Source of the DNA: Alphaproteobacteria bacterium
GTDB lineage: Bacteria > Pseudomonadota > Alphaproteobacteria > Puniceispirillales > Puniceispirillaceae
NCBI GenBank assembly: GCA_011524805.1
Contig: WTJO01000074.1
Location: forward strand, 1-7,025
DNA length: 7,025 bases
Reading direction: 5' to 3'
Below, one piece after another: positions 1 to 5,925 of the stretch (position 1 is its first letter; each line of letters starts with the position of its first letter). Below the pieces are notes generated by a model. That model was not told the origin of the DNA and ran no database searches. It saw only the letters and a list, made by a program, of their open reading frames with translations. The translations under genes were made by a program, and so were the position numbers.

Positions 1-526
1 CTGTAACCTGAGCAACAATATCAACCGTAGCAGATTGTGCAGCTTCGTTCAGCCCTGCCAGCGCGTCTTCACGTGCAGACGCAAGTTTTGTTTCTGCTGT
101 TTTGACCTTTTTCGCCAGCTTTGCGGCAAGATCAGCTTCTGTCTTGTCAGATTCAGCCTTTGCAGCGGCCACGGCGTCACGCGCGGCATCTGCTGCCTTA
201 TTGCGTGCATCATCCAGTTCTGCCTCATATTCGGCTTTCATGGTTTTGGCATCTGCATCTGCCTGCTTTGCGGCTTCAATATCCGAGGTGATACGTTCGC
301 GACGCTCATCCAGAACAACGCTAATTTTTGGTACAACTACCCGCCACATCAGCAGATAGCCAATCAAAAATGTTACGACCAGCCAGAATAGCTGTGTTGG
401 CCATGTTGTGAAGTCAAGTTGTGGAAGACCACCGCCACCGTCTGCGGCATGTGCAGGCCCGGCTGTTAATAACAGCGCATATAGACCCAGAACAGGTGTC
501 TGCGAAATTGTCATCTTCATCTTCAT
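1..526 (-). CDS. atpF': F-type ATP synthase subunit b' (partial, C-terminal end cut by window edge)
   Basis: Subunit b' pairs with subunit b to form the peripheral stalk that holds F1 still against the rotating c-ring in the inner membrane. I translated 175 codons from 526 with no stop before the edge; known b' proteins are about 160-190 residues, so little is missing. Visible parts: a signal-peptide-like N terminus (hydrophobic stretch about 11-22, AHA-A near 25-28), the family block GGLPQLDFTTWPTQLFWLVV (33-52), a membrane helix about 45-64, then VPKI and LDERRERI, followed by a long Ala/Lys/Glu/Asp-rich helix typical of the stator coiled coil. The block before the membrane helix and the position after atpE separate b' from b. 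The start is uncertain: ATG codons at 526, 520 and 514 are all in frame as an ATG-AAG repeat. GAGGAG (536-531) lies 4, 10 or 16 bases upstream of them. Plus-strand reading frames here are antisense shadows. Confidence 0.94.
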   Translation of the reverse strand, partial: MKMKMTISQTPVLGLYALLLTAGPAHAADGGGGLPQLDFTTWPTQLFWLVVTFLIGYLLMWRVVVPKISVVLDERRERITSDIEAAKQADADAKTMKAEYEAELDDARNKAADAARDAVAAAKAESDKTEADLAAKLAKKVKTAETKLASAREDALAGLNEAAQSATVDIVAQVT

Positions 527-530
527 CTGG

Positions 531-536
531 CTCCTC
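531..536 (-). promoter_or_regulatory. Ribosome binding site of atpF'
   Basis: GAGGAG on the minus strand. It is 4 bases from the ATG at 526 and 10 bases from the ATG at 520. Neither spacing is ideal, so either start could be used. Confidence 0.6.
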
Positions 537-559
537 GACAGCCTGCCTCTATCTCATCT

Positions 560-575
560 GGCCGGATTGCCGGCC
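560..575 (-). repeat. GC-only hairpin upstream of atpF'
   Basis: Perfect inverted repeat GGCCGG-(4 bases)-CCGGCC, six G:C pairs closing a tetraloop. It ends 23 bases before the GAGGAG ribosome binding site of atpF'. No T-run follows in the direction of transcription, so it does not look like an intrinsic terminator. An mRNA stability or processing element between the highly expressed atpE and the less-needed atpF' is an inference. Confidence 0.6.
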
Positions 576-670
576 TGTCTGACATATACAGCCTGTCACA
601 AACAGCGATTTCGTATCTATTGCCAGCCGCAGAAAAGGTGTTATGACCTGTTCTTTGTTGCTGGCAGATC

Positions 671-703
671 TGACAGATCACACCGCAATGATATGATCTG
701 TCA
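671..703 (-). repeat. 10-bp inverted repeat in the atpE-atpF' gap
   Basis: TGACAGATCA (671-680) and TGATCTGTCA (694-703) are perfect reverse complements separated by 13 bases. The repeat begins 33 bases after the atpE stop codon in the direction of transcription. There is no T-run on either side. It could be an RNA stem-loop protecting the 3' end of an atpE transcript, or a protein-binding dyad; the sequence alone does not decide. Confidence 0.65.
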
Positions 704-736
704 CAACCTGTTTGATGCTATCAGTCTGTAACTATC

Positions 737-964
737 CTACAGAGCGAATAGCATAAGCAGGGCGATAACAAGCGCGAATAGCGCAATCGCTTCTGTCAGG
801 GCAAAGCCCAGAATGCCGATACCGAACACATTGTCACGGGCAGCAGGGTTACGGGCAATTGATGATACCAATGCCGCGAAGATATTTCCGATACCTACAC
901 CCACACCAGCAAGCGCAACAACAGCAATACCAGCACCGATCATTTTTGCAGCTTCAACGTCCAT
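737..964 (-). CDS. atpE: F-type ATP synthase subunit c (c-ring proteolipid)
   Basis: Subunit c oligomerises into the rotating membrane ring that carries protons. The 75-residue length is usual. It forms a hairpin of two membrane helices (about 8-33 and 47-73) joined by the polar loop ARNPAARD (37-44), whose R38-N39-P40 corresponds to the RQP loop of E. coli that contacts F1. The ring-packing motif GxGxGxG is at 20-26. The proton-carrying carboxylate is Glu58 in LTEAIALF. It is followed by Ala, and residue 25 is Ile rather than the Gln of Na+-binding rings, so proton coupling is inferred. The start ATG has a clear ribosome binding site 7 bases upstream. The stop is TAG. It is flanked by unusually structured gaps (117 bases upstream, 210 downstream), which may help give c its roughly tenfold excess over the other Fo subunits. 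Confidence 0.98.
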   Translation of the reverse strand: MDVEAAKMIGAGIAVVALAGVGVGIGNIFAALVSSIARNPAARDNVFGIGILGFALTEAIALFALVIALLMLFAL

Positions 965-971
965 CTCATTA

Positions 972-978
972 TCCTTCC
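972..978 (-). promoter_or_regulatory. Strong ribosome binding site of atpE
   Basis: GGAAGGA on the minus strand, 7 bases before the atpE ATG. The 29 bases between it and the upstream stem-loop (1008-1041) are A/T-rich, which should leave the site unstructured and accessible. This suits a gene needing high translation. Confidence 0.8.
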
Positions 979-1007
979 ATTGTGTTTAGAGAATTCAGTT
1001 CACATTA

Positions 1008-1041
1008 TTTTGATAAGACTATGTCTCGTCTAATATCAAAA
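1008..1041 (-). repeat. Stem-loop in the atpB-atpE gap
   Basis: TTTTGATA-AGAC (1008-1019) pairs with GTCT-(AA bulge)-TATCAAAA (1028-1041): 12 base pairs with one 2-base bulge and an 8-base loop. In the transcript it lies 29 bases upstream of the atpE ribosome binding site and 40 bases after the atpB stop. It is A/T-rich and no T-run follows it, so it is not a normal terminator. A role in atpE translation or in mRNA processing between atpB and atpE is an inference. Confidence 0.65.
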
Positions 1042-1081
1042 ACCTCTCCAGTTTCGCGATTCTGCGCCCTGTTCTGTGGGG

Positions 1082-1825
1082 CTAGTGCAGATGTATCGCG
1101 TCGTTCAAATACATACAAGTCAAAATCGTAAACACATAGGCCTGCAGACACGCAACAAGCACTTCCAGCCCTGTCAGACCTATAATTGCAACAAGCGGCA
1201 GGATTGAGCCTGCCACAAATACACCGCCAGCACCGGCAATCATCACGGCCAAACCGCCAAATACCTTCAGCATTGTATGACCTGCCAGCATATTGGCAAA
1301 TAATCTGACAGACAGGCTGACCGGTCTGATGAAATAGGAAATAACTTCAATCACGAAAATCAGCGGCAGCAACGCTTTTGGTGCGCCAGACGGAATGAAG
1401 AAGCTGAAGAAATGAAAGCCATGCTTAACCACCGCAATAATAGTCACGCCAATAAAGATAAATAGCGCCATTGCAAAGGTCACAACAATCTGCGAGGTCA
1501 CAGTATAGCTGTAGGGGATAAGCCCAAGCAAATTAGAGAATAGAATAAACATGAATAATGTGAAGATGAACGGGAAGTAGGGGCGGCCTTCATTGCCGAC
1601 ATTACTGCGCACCATCTCTGCCACAAATTCATACATCATTTCGGCAAGACCCTGCATACGGCCGGGCACGATTGATGCCGGGCGCATTGCAAATACCAGA
1701 AACCCGCAACTAACCGCAATTGCAAGTACCATGAACAAGGCCGAGTTGGTAAAGGAAATATCATATCCAAACAGGTTCAGCGCGAACAGAACCTTGATGG
1801 TAAATTGTTCTACCGGTGAATGCAC
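1082..1825 (-). CDS. atpB: F-type ATP synthase subunit a
   Basis: Subunit a forms the two proton half-channels next to the c-ring in the inner membrane. The 247-residue length is normal for alphaproteobacteria. Hydrophobic helices are visible at about 27-46, 83-104, 112-134, 152-165 and 190-240. The essential arginine is Arg174 in LSVRLFANMLAGH, matching E. coli Arg210, and Gln228 in the last helix matches Gln252. His183 and Glu221 sit where E. coli has Glu219 and His245, the swapped arrangement known from mitochondrial subunit a. The start is GTG at 1825, fixed because the atpI stop TAG is the codon immediately before it in the same frame, and because AAGGAG lies 8 bases upstream. The gene is therefore surely co-transcribed, and perhaps translationally coupled, with atpI. 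The stop is TAG. Confidence 0.98.
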   Translation of the reverse strand: MHSPVEQFTIKVLFALNLFGYDISFTNSALFMVLAIAVSCGFLVFAMRPASIVPGRMQGLAEMMYEFVAEMVRSNVGNEGRPYFPFIFTLFMFILFSNLLGLIPYSYTVTSQIVVTFAMALFIFIGVTIIAVVKHGFHFFSFFIPSGAPKALLPLIFVIEVISYFIRPVSLSVRLFANMLAGHTMLKVFGGLAVMIAGAGGVFVAGSILPLVAIIGLTGLEVLVACLQAYVFTILTCMYLNDAIHLH

Positions 1826-2212
1826 CTAACTCTCTCCTTTTTTCGTCTCAGCCTGTTCTGTGCTATCGCCAGAACTTTGCTCGTCAAAATACCCTGCGGC
1901 CATGCCTTTGCCAGATAGGGCGCGCCAGACATTAAACATACCGGCAACAGCACCCACAAAAAACAACACCACCAGAAATAGCGGCGCTGTATCTAGCCAT
2001 CTATCAACCCAGAAGCCGATAAAGGCACCAACCACCAGACCGGACACCAACTCGGTAGTGACACGGCCAGCCAATGCAAACCCGTTCTTAGGCACGCCCA
2101 TTTTGCTGTTGCCAGCATCAGATGTGCTATGTTCGGCCTCCCAACGTGCGATCCGCTCGGTAAGAGACGATGCTTGCGGCTGTTCTGGACGGTTTTTGTT
2201 ACCGGCGCTCAT
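1826..2212 (-). CDS. atpI: AtpI/AtpZ-family ATP synthase accessory membrane protein
   Basis: This is the small, poorly conserved first gene of Fo operons. In other bacteria the family has been linked to c-ring assembly and to Mg2+/Ca2+ handling; its exact role here is unknown. The 128 residues comprise a charged N-terminal region (1-45), two membrane helices (about 52-69 and 76-96) joined by the short loop DRWLDTAP (70-77), and a polar, acidic C-terminal tail. The glycines in the first helix followed by F-W-x-D-x-W are typical of the family. The start ATG has AAGG 8 bases upstream (2224-2221). An in-frame ATG at 2230 is followed at once by a TGA, so 2212 is the only sensible start. The stop TAG directly abuts the atpB GTG. 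It is the first gene after the promoter at 2336-2307. Confidence 0.92.
   Translation of the reverse strand: MSAGNKNRPEQPQASSLTERIARWEAEHSTSDAGNSKMGVPKNGFALAGRVTTELVSGLVVGAFIGFWVDRWLDTAPLFLVVLFFVGAVAGMFNVWRALSGKGMAAGYFDEQSSGDSTEQAETKKGES
1834..1839 (-). promoter_or_regulatory. Ribosome binding site of atpB, inside the atpI coding end
   Basis: AAGGAG on the minus strand, 8 bases before the GTG at 1825. It overlaps the last codons of atpI (KKGES) and decides the GTG start, since no in-frame start is possible further upstream. Confidence 0.85.
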
Positions 2213-2253
2213 AAATCAGACCTTGGGCATCTGTTGCATTGCCTTTTACCGCC

Positions 2254-2284
2254 CTGTTGGTTTTGGCCATAAAATGACCAACAG
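2254..2284 (-). repeat. Stem-loop in the atp operon leader
   Basis: CTGTTGGT (2254-2261) and ACCAACAG (2277-2284) are perfect 8-bp reverse complements around 15 bases. Three more A:T pairs (2262-2264 with 2272-2274) are possible across a 2-base bulge. It lies in the inferred 5' untranslated leader, about 30 bases before the atpI ribosome binding site. No T-run follows, so a terminator is unlikely. An mRNA-stabilising or regulatory leader is an inference. Confidence 0.55.
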
Positions 2285-2306
2285 ACAGAACCGTAAAATT
2301 GGGCGT

Positions 2307-2336
2307 AAACTAGTGCGATAAGCCCTTATTTGTCAA
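2307..2336 (-). promoter_or_regulatory. Probable housekeeping-sigma promoter of the atp Fo operon
   Basis: A perfect -35 box TTGACA (2336-2331) and a partial -10 box TAGTTT (2312-2307) are 18 bases apart. A 17-base spacing gives CTAGTT instead. Transcription would start near 2300, leaving a leader of about 88 bases before atpI. It is the only consensus -35 I saw in the 224-base gap between smc and atpI. The spacer holds a small dyad (2318-2329). I found no rho-independent terminator for smc upstream of it, so read-through from smc is possible. Confidence 0.6.
2318..2329. repeat. 5-2-5 dyad inside the promoter spacer
   Basis: ATAAG-CC-CTTAT lies exactly between the -35 and -10 boxes of the atp promoter. 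Such a position would suit an operator, but a 5-bp half-site is short enough to occur by chance. Confidence 0.35.
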
Positions 2337-2436
2337 GAGATTTGCTACCGATTTTCACTACAAGCATGTTAGCTGTGACGAGAGGTCGCAATTTTCCCGC
2401 CGAACAGGCTAAAATGGTTGTATCGGGGCATGCCTG

Positions 2437-5400
2437 CTAGGCGTATAGCTGGTCCTGCATATCTTCTGCTGTCTGCAAATCAACAGAGACGATTCTACTG
2501 ATTCCCTGCTGTTCCATTGTCACACCAAAAAGTCTGTCCATCCGCGCCATAGTCATTCTGTGATGGGTGACAACCAGAAAACGTGTATTTGTCTGTCTTG
2601 AAATTTGGCGCAACAGATCGCAGAAACGCTCGACATTGGTATCATCAAGCGGGGCATCTACCTCATCCAGAATACAGATTGGTGCCGGATTGGTTAAAAA
2701 CACCGCAAAAATTATCGCCAGCGCGGTCAGTGCCTGCTCGCCCCCTGATAACAGAGAAAGTGACTGCATCTTCTTGCCGGGCGGGCTGGCCATAATTTCC
2801 AGCCCTGCCTGCAGAGGATCATCTGATTCTGTCAGCCTGAGTTCGGCATGTCCGCCCCCAAACAGGGTTGTGAACAGGCTGGTAAAATGCCCATTTACCT
2901 CGGCAAAACTGTCAAGCAGCCGCATTCTGCCTTCTCTGTTGAGTGAACTGATAGCGGTTCTCAGCTTGCTAATCGCTTCATGCAGATCATCGCATTCCCC
3001 CTGTAATTCGGTCATGCGCTGGTCAAGCTCTGCCATTTCAACCTCTGCTCTGAGATTGACAGGCCCTATCTGATCACGTTCGCGAAGCAGGCGCTGGACT
3101 GTCATTTCCAGCTTTTCAAGCGAGGGCATATCCTGTTTTGGCTGGCCGGCAATATCTGCTAGCTGGTCGGGCGTACAGGACAGCTTTTCGGCTATCTGCT
3201 GTTGCAGATGCGCCATCTGGGTATCCACCCGCTCCTGTCGTGCCTCGCATCTGATGAGCTGTTCACGGCAGGCAGCAAGTTCACGTTCTGCGTCTTTAGA
3301 GGCTCTATCCTGTTCCAGCAGAGTGTTTTCTGCATTTCGCAAATTATCACTCTGAGCCTGATGGCGGGTTTCTGCCTGCTCGCGCAATTCCTGCGTTTTA
3401 AGCTTTTCATCTTCAATCTGTTGCGGACGTTCTGTCAGCTCTTCTGCTTCTGCTCTGGCCTGTGCCTTGCGCTCTGCCAGCTGTGCCTTGCGGCTATCTG
3501 TCTGAGCTTGTCTTGTCTGCCAGTCTGCGCGTTGAGCATCAATTGCCAGCAATCTGGTATTTGCGCTTTGAATTTTCTGTGCGAGGGCGGCTTCGGTCTG
3601 AAGCGCATCTGTCAGCTTCTGTTTCTGTTCAGCCGCGCTTCCCATCGCCTGTTCTGCCTCTATCTCAAGCGTCGCAATATCGCCTATCTGGGCAATACTG
3701 GCCTGAGCCTGCTGCAAGTCGTCACGCGCAGATGCGGATAGCGACAGAATATCCTGATGGCGCCTTTCTGCTGATTCGTGCGCGAAGACAGCTTTTTCAT
3801 GGGCACGGCGCCTTTCGGCAAGTATCTGTTCTGCCTGTTTTGAGTCTGCCTGTCTGGTACGCGCATCTTCTGCTGTGGCGGCAGCTGTTCCGGCGGCCGC
3901 GTCAAAGGCCGCTCTTAGCTGTTCTTCGGTCTGTCTGGCAATATCTGCCTCGGCGCTAAGCTCTGCCAGCCTGTGTTTCTGGCGGATACGTTCTGCCTCG
4001 GCAGACGCGGTATGTTTGCGCACCAGACCGTCCCATCTATATAGATGGCCTTGCGGCGTAACAAGAGCCTGCCCTGCCGTTAGCTGATGCTGTGCGGCAA
4101 GCGCATCTTCATCTGATTCTATAACACTGACGCCGCTAATGGCACGGCATAACAGATCATTGCCAGATATGAAGCTGGCTAATGGGGTGCCTGTCTGTGG
4201 TGCTGATAGCTGTGTATCTGCAGACAGATCCTGACGCCAGAATCCGTTTGTGCCTGCATCAAAGGGCAGCAGAATATCAGCGCTAAGACAGGCTGATAGG
4301 GCTGCCTCATAGCCATCGTCAACCCTCAGGGAATCTGCTGCCGGCGCAGCCTCATCTGGCTGGCTTTCAGACAGGATATAGGCAAGCGCGTCAATTTCTG
4401 CTGTCAGGCGCATAACCTGACTTTCGGCATTATTTAGCGCCTCTCTCTGGCTGTCTTTTTCATCATTAGCTGTCTGCTGTGCGTCAATCGCTGCCGTCAG
4501 GGCAGTATCTGCATTCTGGGCAGTTTGCGTGGCGTCATCCAGCAACGCGCGGGCTGTATCAATTTCGTCAGCTAGCTGGTCAAGATTGATCTCATCCAAG
4601 GTTGTTTCTGCATCCTGAATACGCTGGTTTAACTGGCCTATCTGGGTTTCAAGCTGTGTTTTGGTGCTCTCTGCATTTCTGAAACGCGCGCCAAGTTCTG
4701 CTGACAGCCTGTCTGCTTCCAGACTTGCATCTGTCAGCTGTTGCAATGCCTGTTGTGCCTGAGTATGTTCAGGGGCTGTCTGGTCGATATCTGCTCTAAG
4801 CGCGTCTGTTTCTGCTGACAGGCTTGCAAGTGCGGTACCGGCATCTTCTGACAGGCTTGCTTCGCGGGCGGCATCTTCGTCAATCTGGCGCAATCTGGCA
4901 TCAATCTGCGCAATGGTGAGCCGCACACGCTCTGCTTCCTTATCATAATCGGCAACTGCTAGACGAAGACGCTGAACCTCGGCTGCCGCCTCGGCTTCAG
5001 ACTGTCTAAGCTGCGGCAATTTAGCGGCTGTCTCTGCCTGTATGGCGGCCAGCTGTGCTGTATGAGCAGTTGCATCAGCTACCTGACGGTTCTGTTCTGA
5101 TAGCGCATCCTGTGCGGCGACATGTTCTGTTTCAGCATGCTGCCATTTTGCCTGTAATAGCTGCGCCTCTGCCTTGCGTATCCTGTCGGCAACCGAGGCA
5201 TATCGTGCTGCCTGTTTTGCCTGACGGGCAAGCTGGTTTCTCTGTTCGGTAAGCTGGTCGATAAGGTCCTGCACACGTTCCAGATTAAGCTCGGTATTTT
5301 TTAGACGCAATTCGGCTTCATGTTTGCGCTGATGCAGACCCTTAATATTGGCAGCCTCTTCTATCAGGCTTCGTCTGTCTTCTGGTTTGGCACCGACAAT

Positions 5401-5853
5401 AGCTCCGATGCGCCCCTGCGAGACAATGCCTGCCGAACGAGCACCTGTGGCGGTATCTGCAAATAAAAGCTGGACATCACGCGCTCTGGCCGGCCTGCCA
5501 TTCACCTGATATTGCGAGCCTTTGCCACGTTCGATTTTTCTGGTGACAGTCAGCTCATCATGCTGGTTAAATTCGGCTGGTGCGCGTTTTTCCGGATTGT
5601 CCAGCATCAGGCTAATCTCGGCCAGCGAACGGGCAGGGCGCCTATCTGTGCCATTGAAGATGACATCATCCATTTCGCCGCCACGCATCTGGCGCGCATT
5701 ACTCTCGCCCATTACCCAGCGCAACGCCTCAACCACATTTGATTTGCCGCACCCGTTAGGGCCTACAATGCCTGTCAGGCCTGTTTCAATATCCATTTCC
5801 GTCTTTTCAGCAAAAGACTTGAAACCAGTCATGGAAAGAGAGCGGAAAATCAT
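2437..5853 (-). CDS. smc: Chromosome segregation / condensin ATPase Smc
   Basis: Smc dimerises with ScpA and ScpB (not in this window) to form the bacterial condensin that organises and helps separate chromosomes by ATP-driven DNA loop handling. The 1138 residues are near full length, slightly short against the usual 1150-1190. Domains: N-terminal ATPase half with Walker A GPNGCGKS (31-38) and Q-loop SQGRI (Gln146); coiled-coil arm about 165-490; hinge about 505-612; returning arm about 613-980; C-terminal ATPase half with signature LSGGEQ (1035-1040), Walker B ILDEVD (1061-1066) and H-loop VVTHH (1094-1098). All catalytic motifs are intact. The hinge is short and lacks the glycine-rich GGSxTGG stretch of Bacillus-type Smc. 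The start at 5853 (MIFRSLSMTGFKSF) matches the family N terminus, although no good ribosome binding site precedes it. It follows the DsbA-family gene by 72 bases without a visible terminator, so co-transcription is likely. The stop is TAG. Confidence 0.98.
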   Translation of the reverse strand: MIFRSLSMTGFKSFAEKTEMDIETGLTGIVGPNGCGKSNVVEALRWVMGESNARQMRGGEMDDVIFNGTDRRPARSLAEISLMLDNPEKRAPAEFNQHDELTVTRKIERGKGSQYQVNGRPARARDVQLLFADTATGARSAGIVSQGRIGAIVGAKPEDRRSLIEEAANIKGLHQRKHEAELRLKNTELNLERVQDLIDQLTEQRNQLARQAKQAARYASVADRIRKAEAQLLQAKWQHAETEHVAAQDALSEQNRQVADATAHTAQLAAIQAETAAKLPQLRQSEAEAAAEVQRLRLAVADYDKEAERVRLTIAQIDARLRQIDEDAAREASLSEDAGTALASLSAETDALRADIDQTAPEHTQAQQALQQLTDASLEADRLSAELGARFRNAESTKTQLETQIGQLNQRIQDAETTLDEINLDQLADEIDTARALLDDATQTAQNADTALTAAIDAQQTANDEKDSQREALNNAESQVMRLTAEIDALAYILSESQPDEAAPAADSLRVDDGYEAALSACLSADILLPFDAGTNGFWRQDLSADTQLSAPQTGTPLASFISGNDLLCRAISGVSVIESDEDALAAQHQLTAGQALVTPQGHLYRWDGLVRKHTASAEAERIRQKHRLAELSAEADIARQTEEQLRAAFDAAAGTAAATAEDARTRQADSKQAEQILAERRRAHEKAVFAHESAERRHQDILSLSASARDDLQQAQASIAQIGDIATLEIEAEQAMGSAAEQKQKLTDALQTEAALAQKIQSANTRLLAIDAQRADWQTRQAQTDSRKAQLAERKAQARAEAEELTERPQQIEDEKLKTQELREQAETRHQAQSDNLRNAENTLLEQDRASKDAERELAACREQLIRCEARQERVDTQMAHLQQQIAEKLSCTPDQLADIAGQPKQDMPSLEKLEMTVQRLLRERDQIGPVNLRAEVEMAELDQRMTELQGECDDLHEAISKLRTAISSLNREGRMRLLDSFAEVNGHFTSLFTTLFGGGHAELRLTESDDPLQAGLEIMASPPGKKMQSLSLLSGGEQALTALAIIFAVFLTNPAPICILDEVDAPLDDTNVERFCDLLRQISRQTNTRFLVVTHHRMTMARMDRLFGVTMEQQGISRIVSVDLQTAEDMQDQLYA

Positions 5854-5925
5854 GAAATATTATGTGCCTGACAGCGTACCGAAGGTGAAGTTAATATCAG
5901 CGAAATATGCCCGAATATCTGATCA

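Noticed and set aside
636..649. Possible intrinsic terminator AGGT-(6)-ACCT followed by TTTT on the minus strand in the atpE-atpF' gap
   Set aside because: The stem is only four base pairs, too weak for a terminator, and atpF' downstream is expected to be co-transcribed.
694..706. CRP/FNR-type operator around TGATCTGTCACAA
   Set aside because: Only one half-site resembles TCACA; the matching TGTGA half at the right spacing is absent.
408..731. Plus-strand open frame of 107 codons spanning the atpE-atpF' gap
   Set aside because: It starts at a GTG inside atpF' on the other strand, shows no domain, and covers the hairpins; it is best explained as a shadow.
1860..2321. Plus-strand open frame of 153 codons opposite atpI
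   Set aside because: Antisense to atpI and its leader, with no recognisable domain; the minus strand has the well-supported gene.
2427..2434. Palindrome GGCATGCC just after the smc stop as a terminator
   Set aside because: A self-palindrome with no loop and no T-run; a common restriction-site-like 8-mer with no sign of function.
3202..3959. Plus-strand open frames of 165-179 codons opposite smc
   Set aside because: They lie wholly antisense to the conserved Smc coiled coil, are rich in Cys/Leu/Ser as expected of antisense frames of Gln/Ala-rich coding, and show no family motifs.
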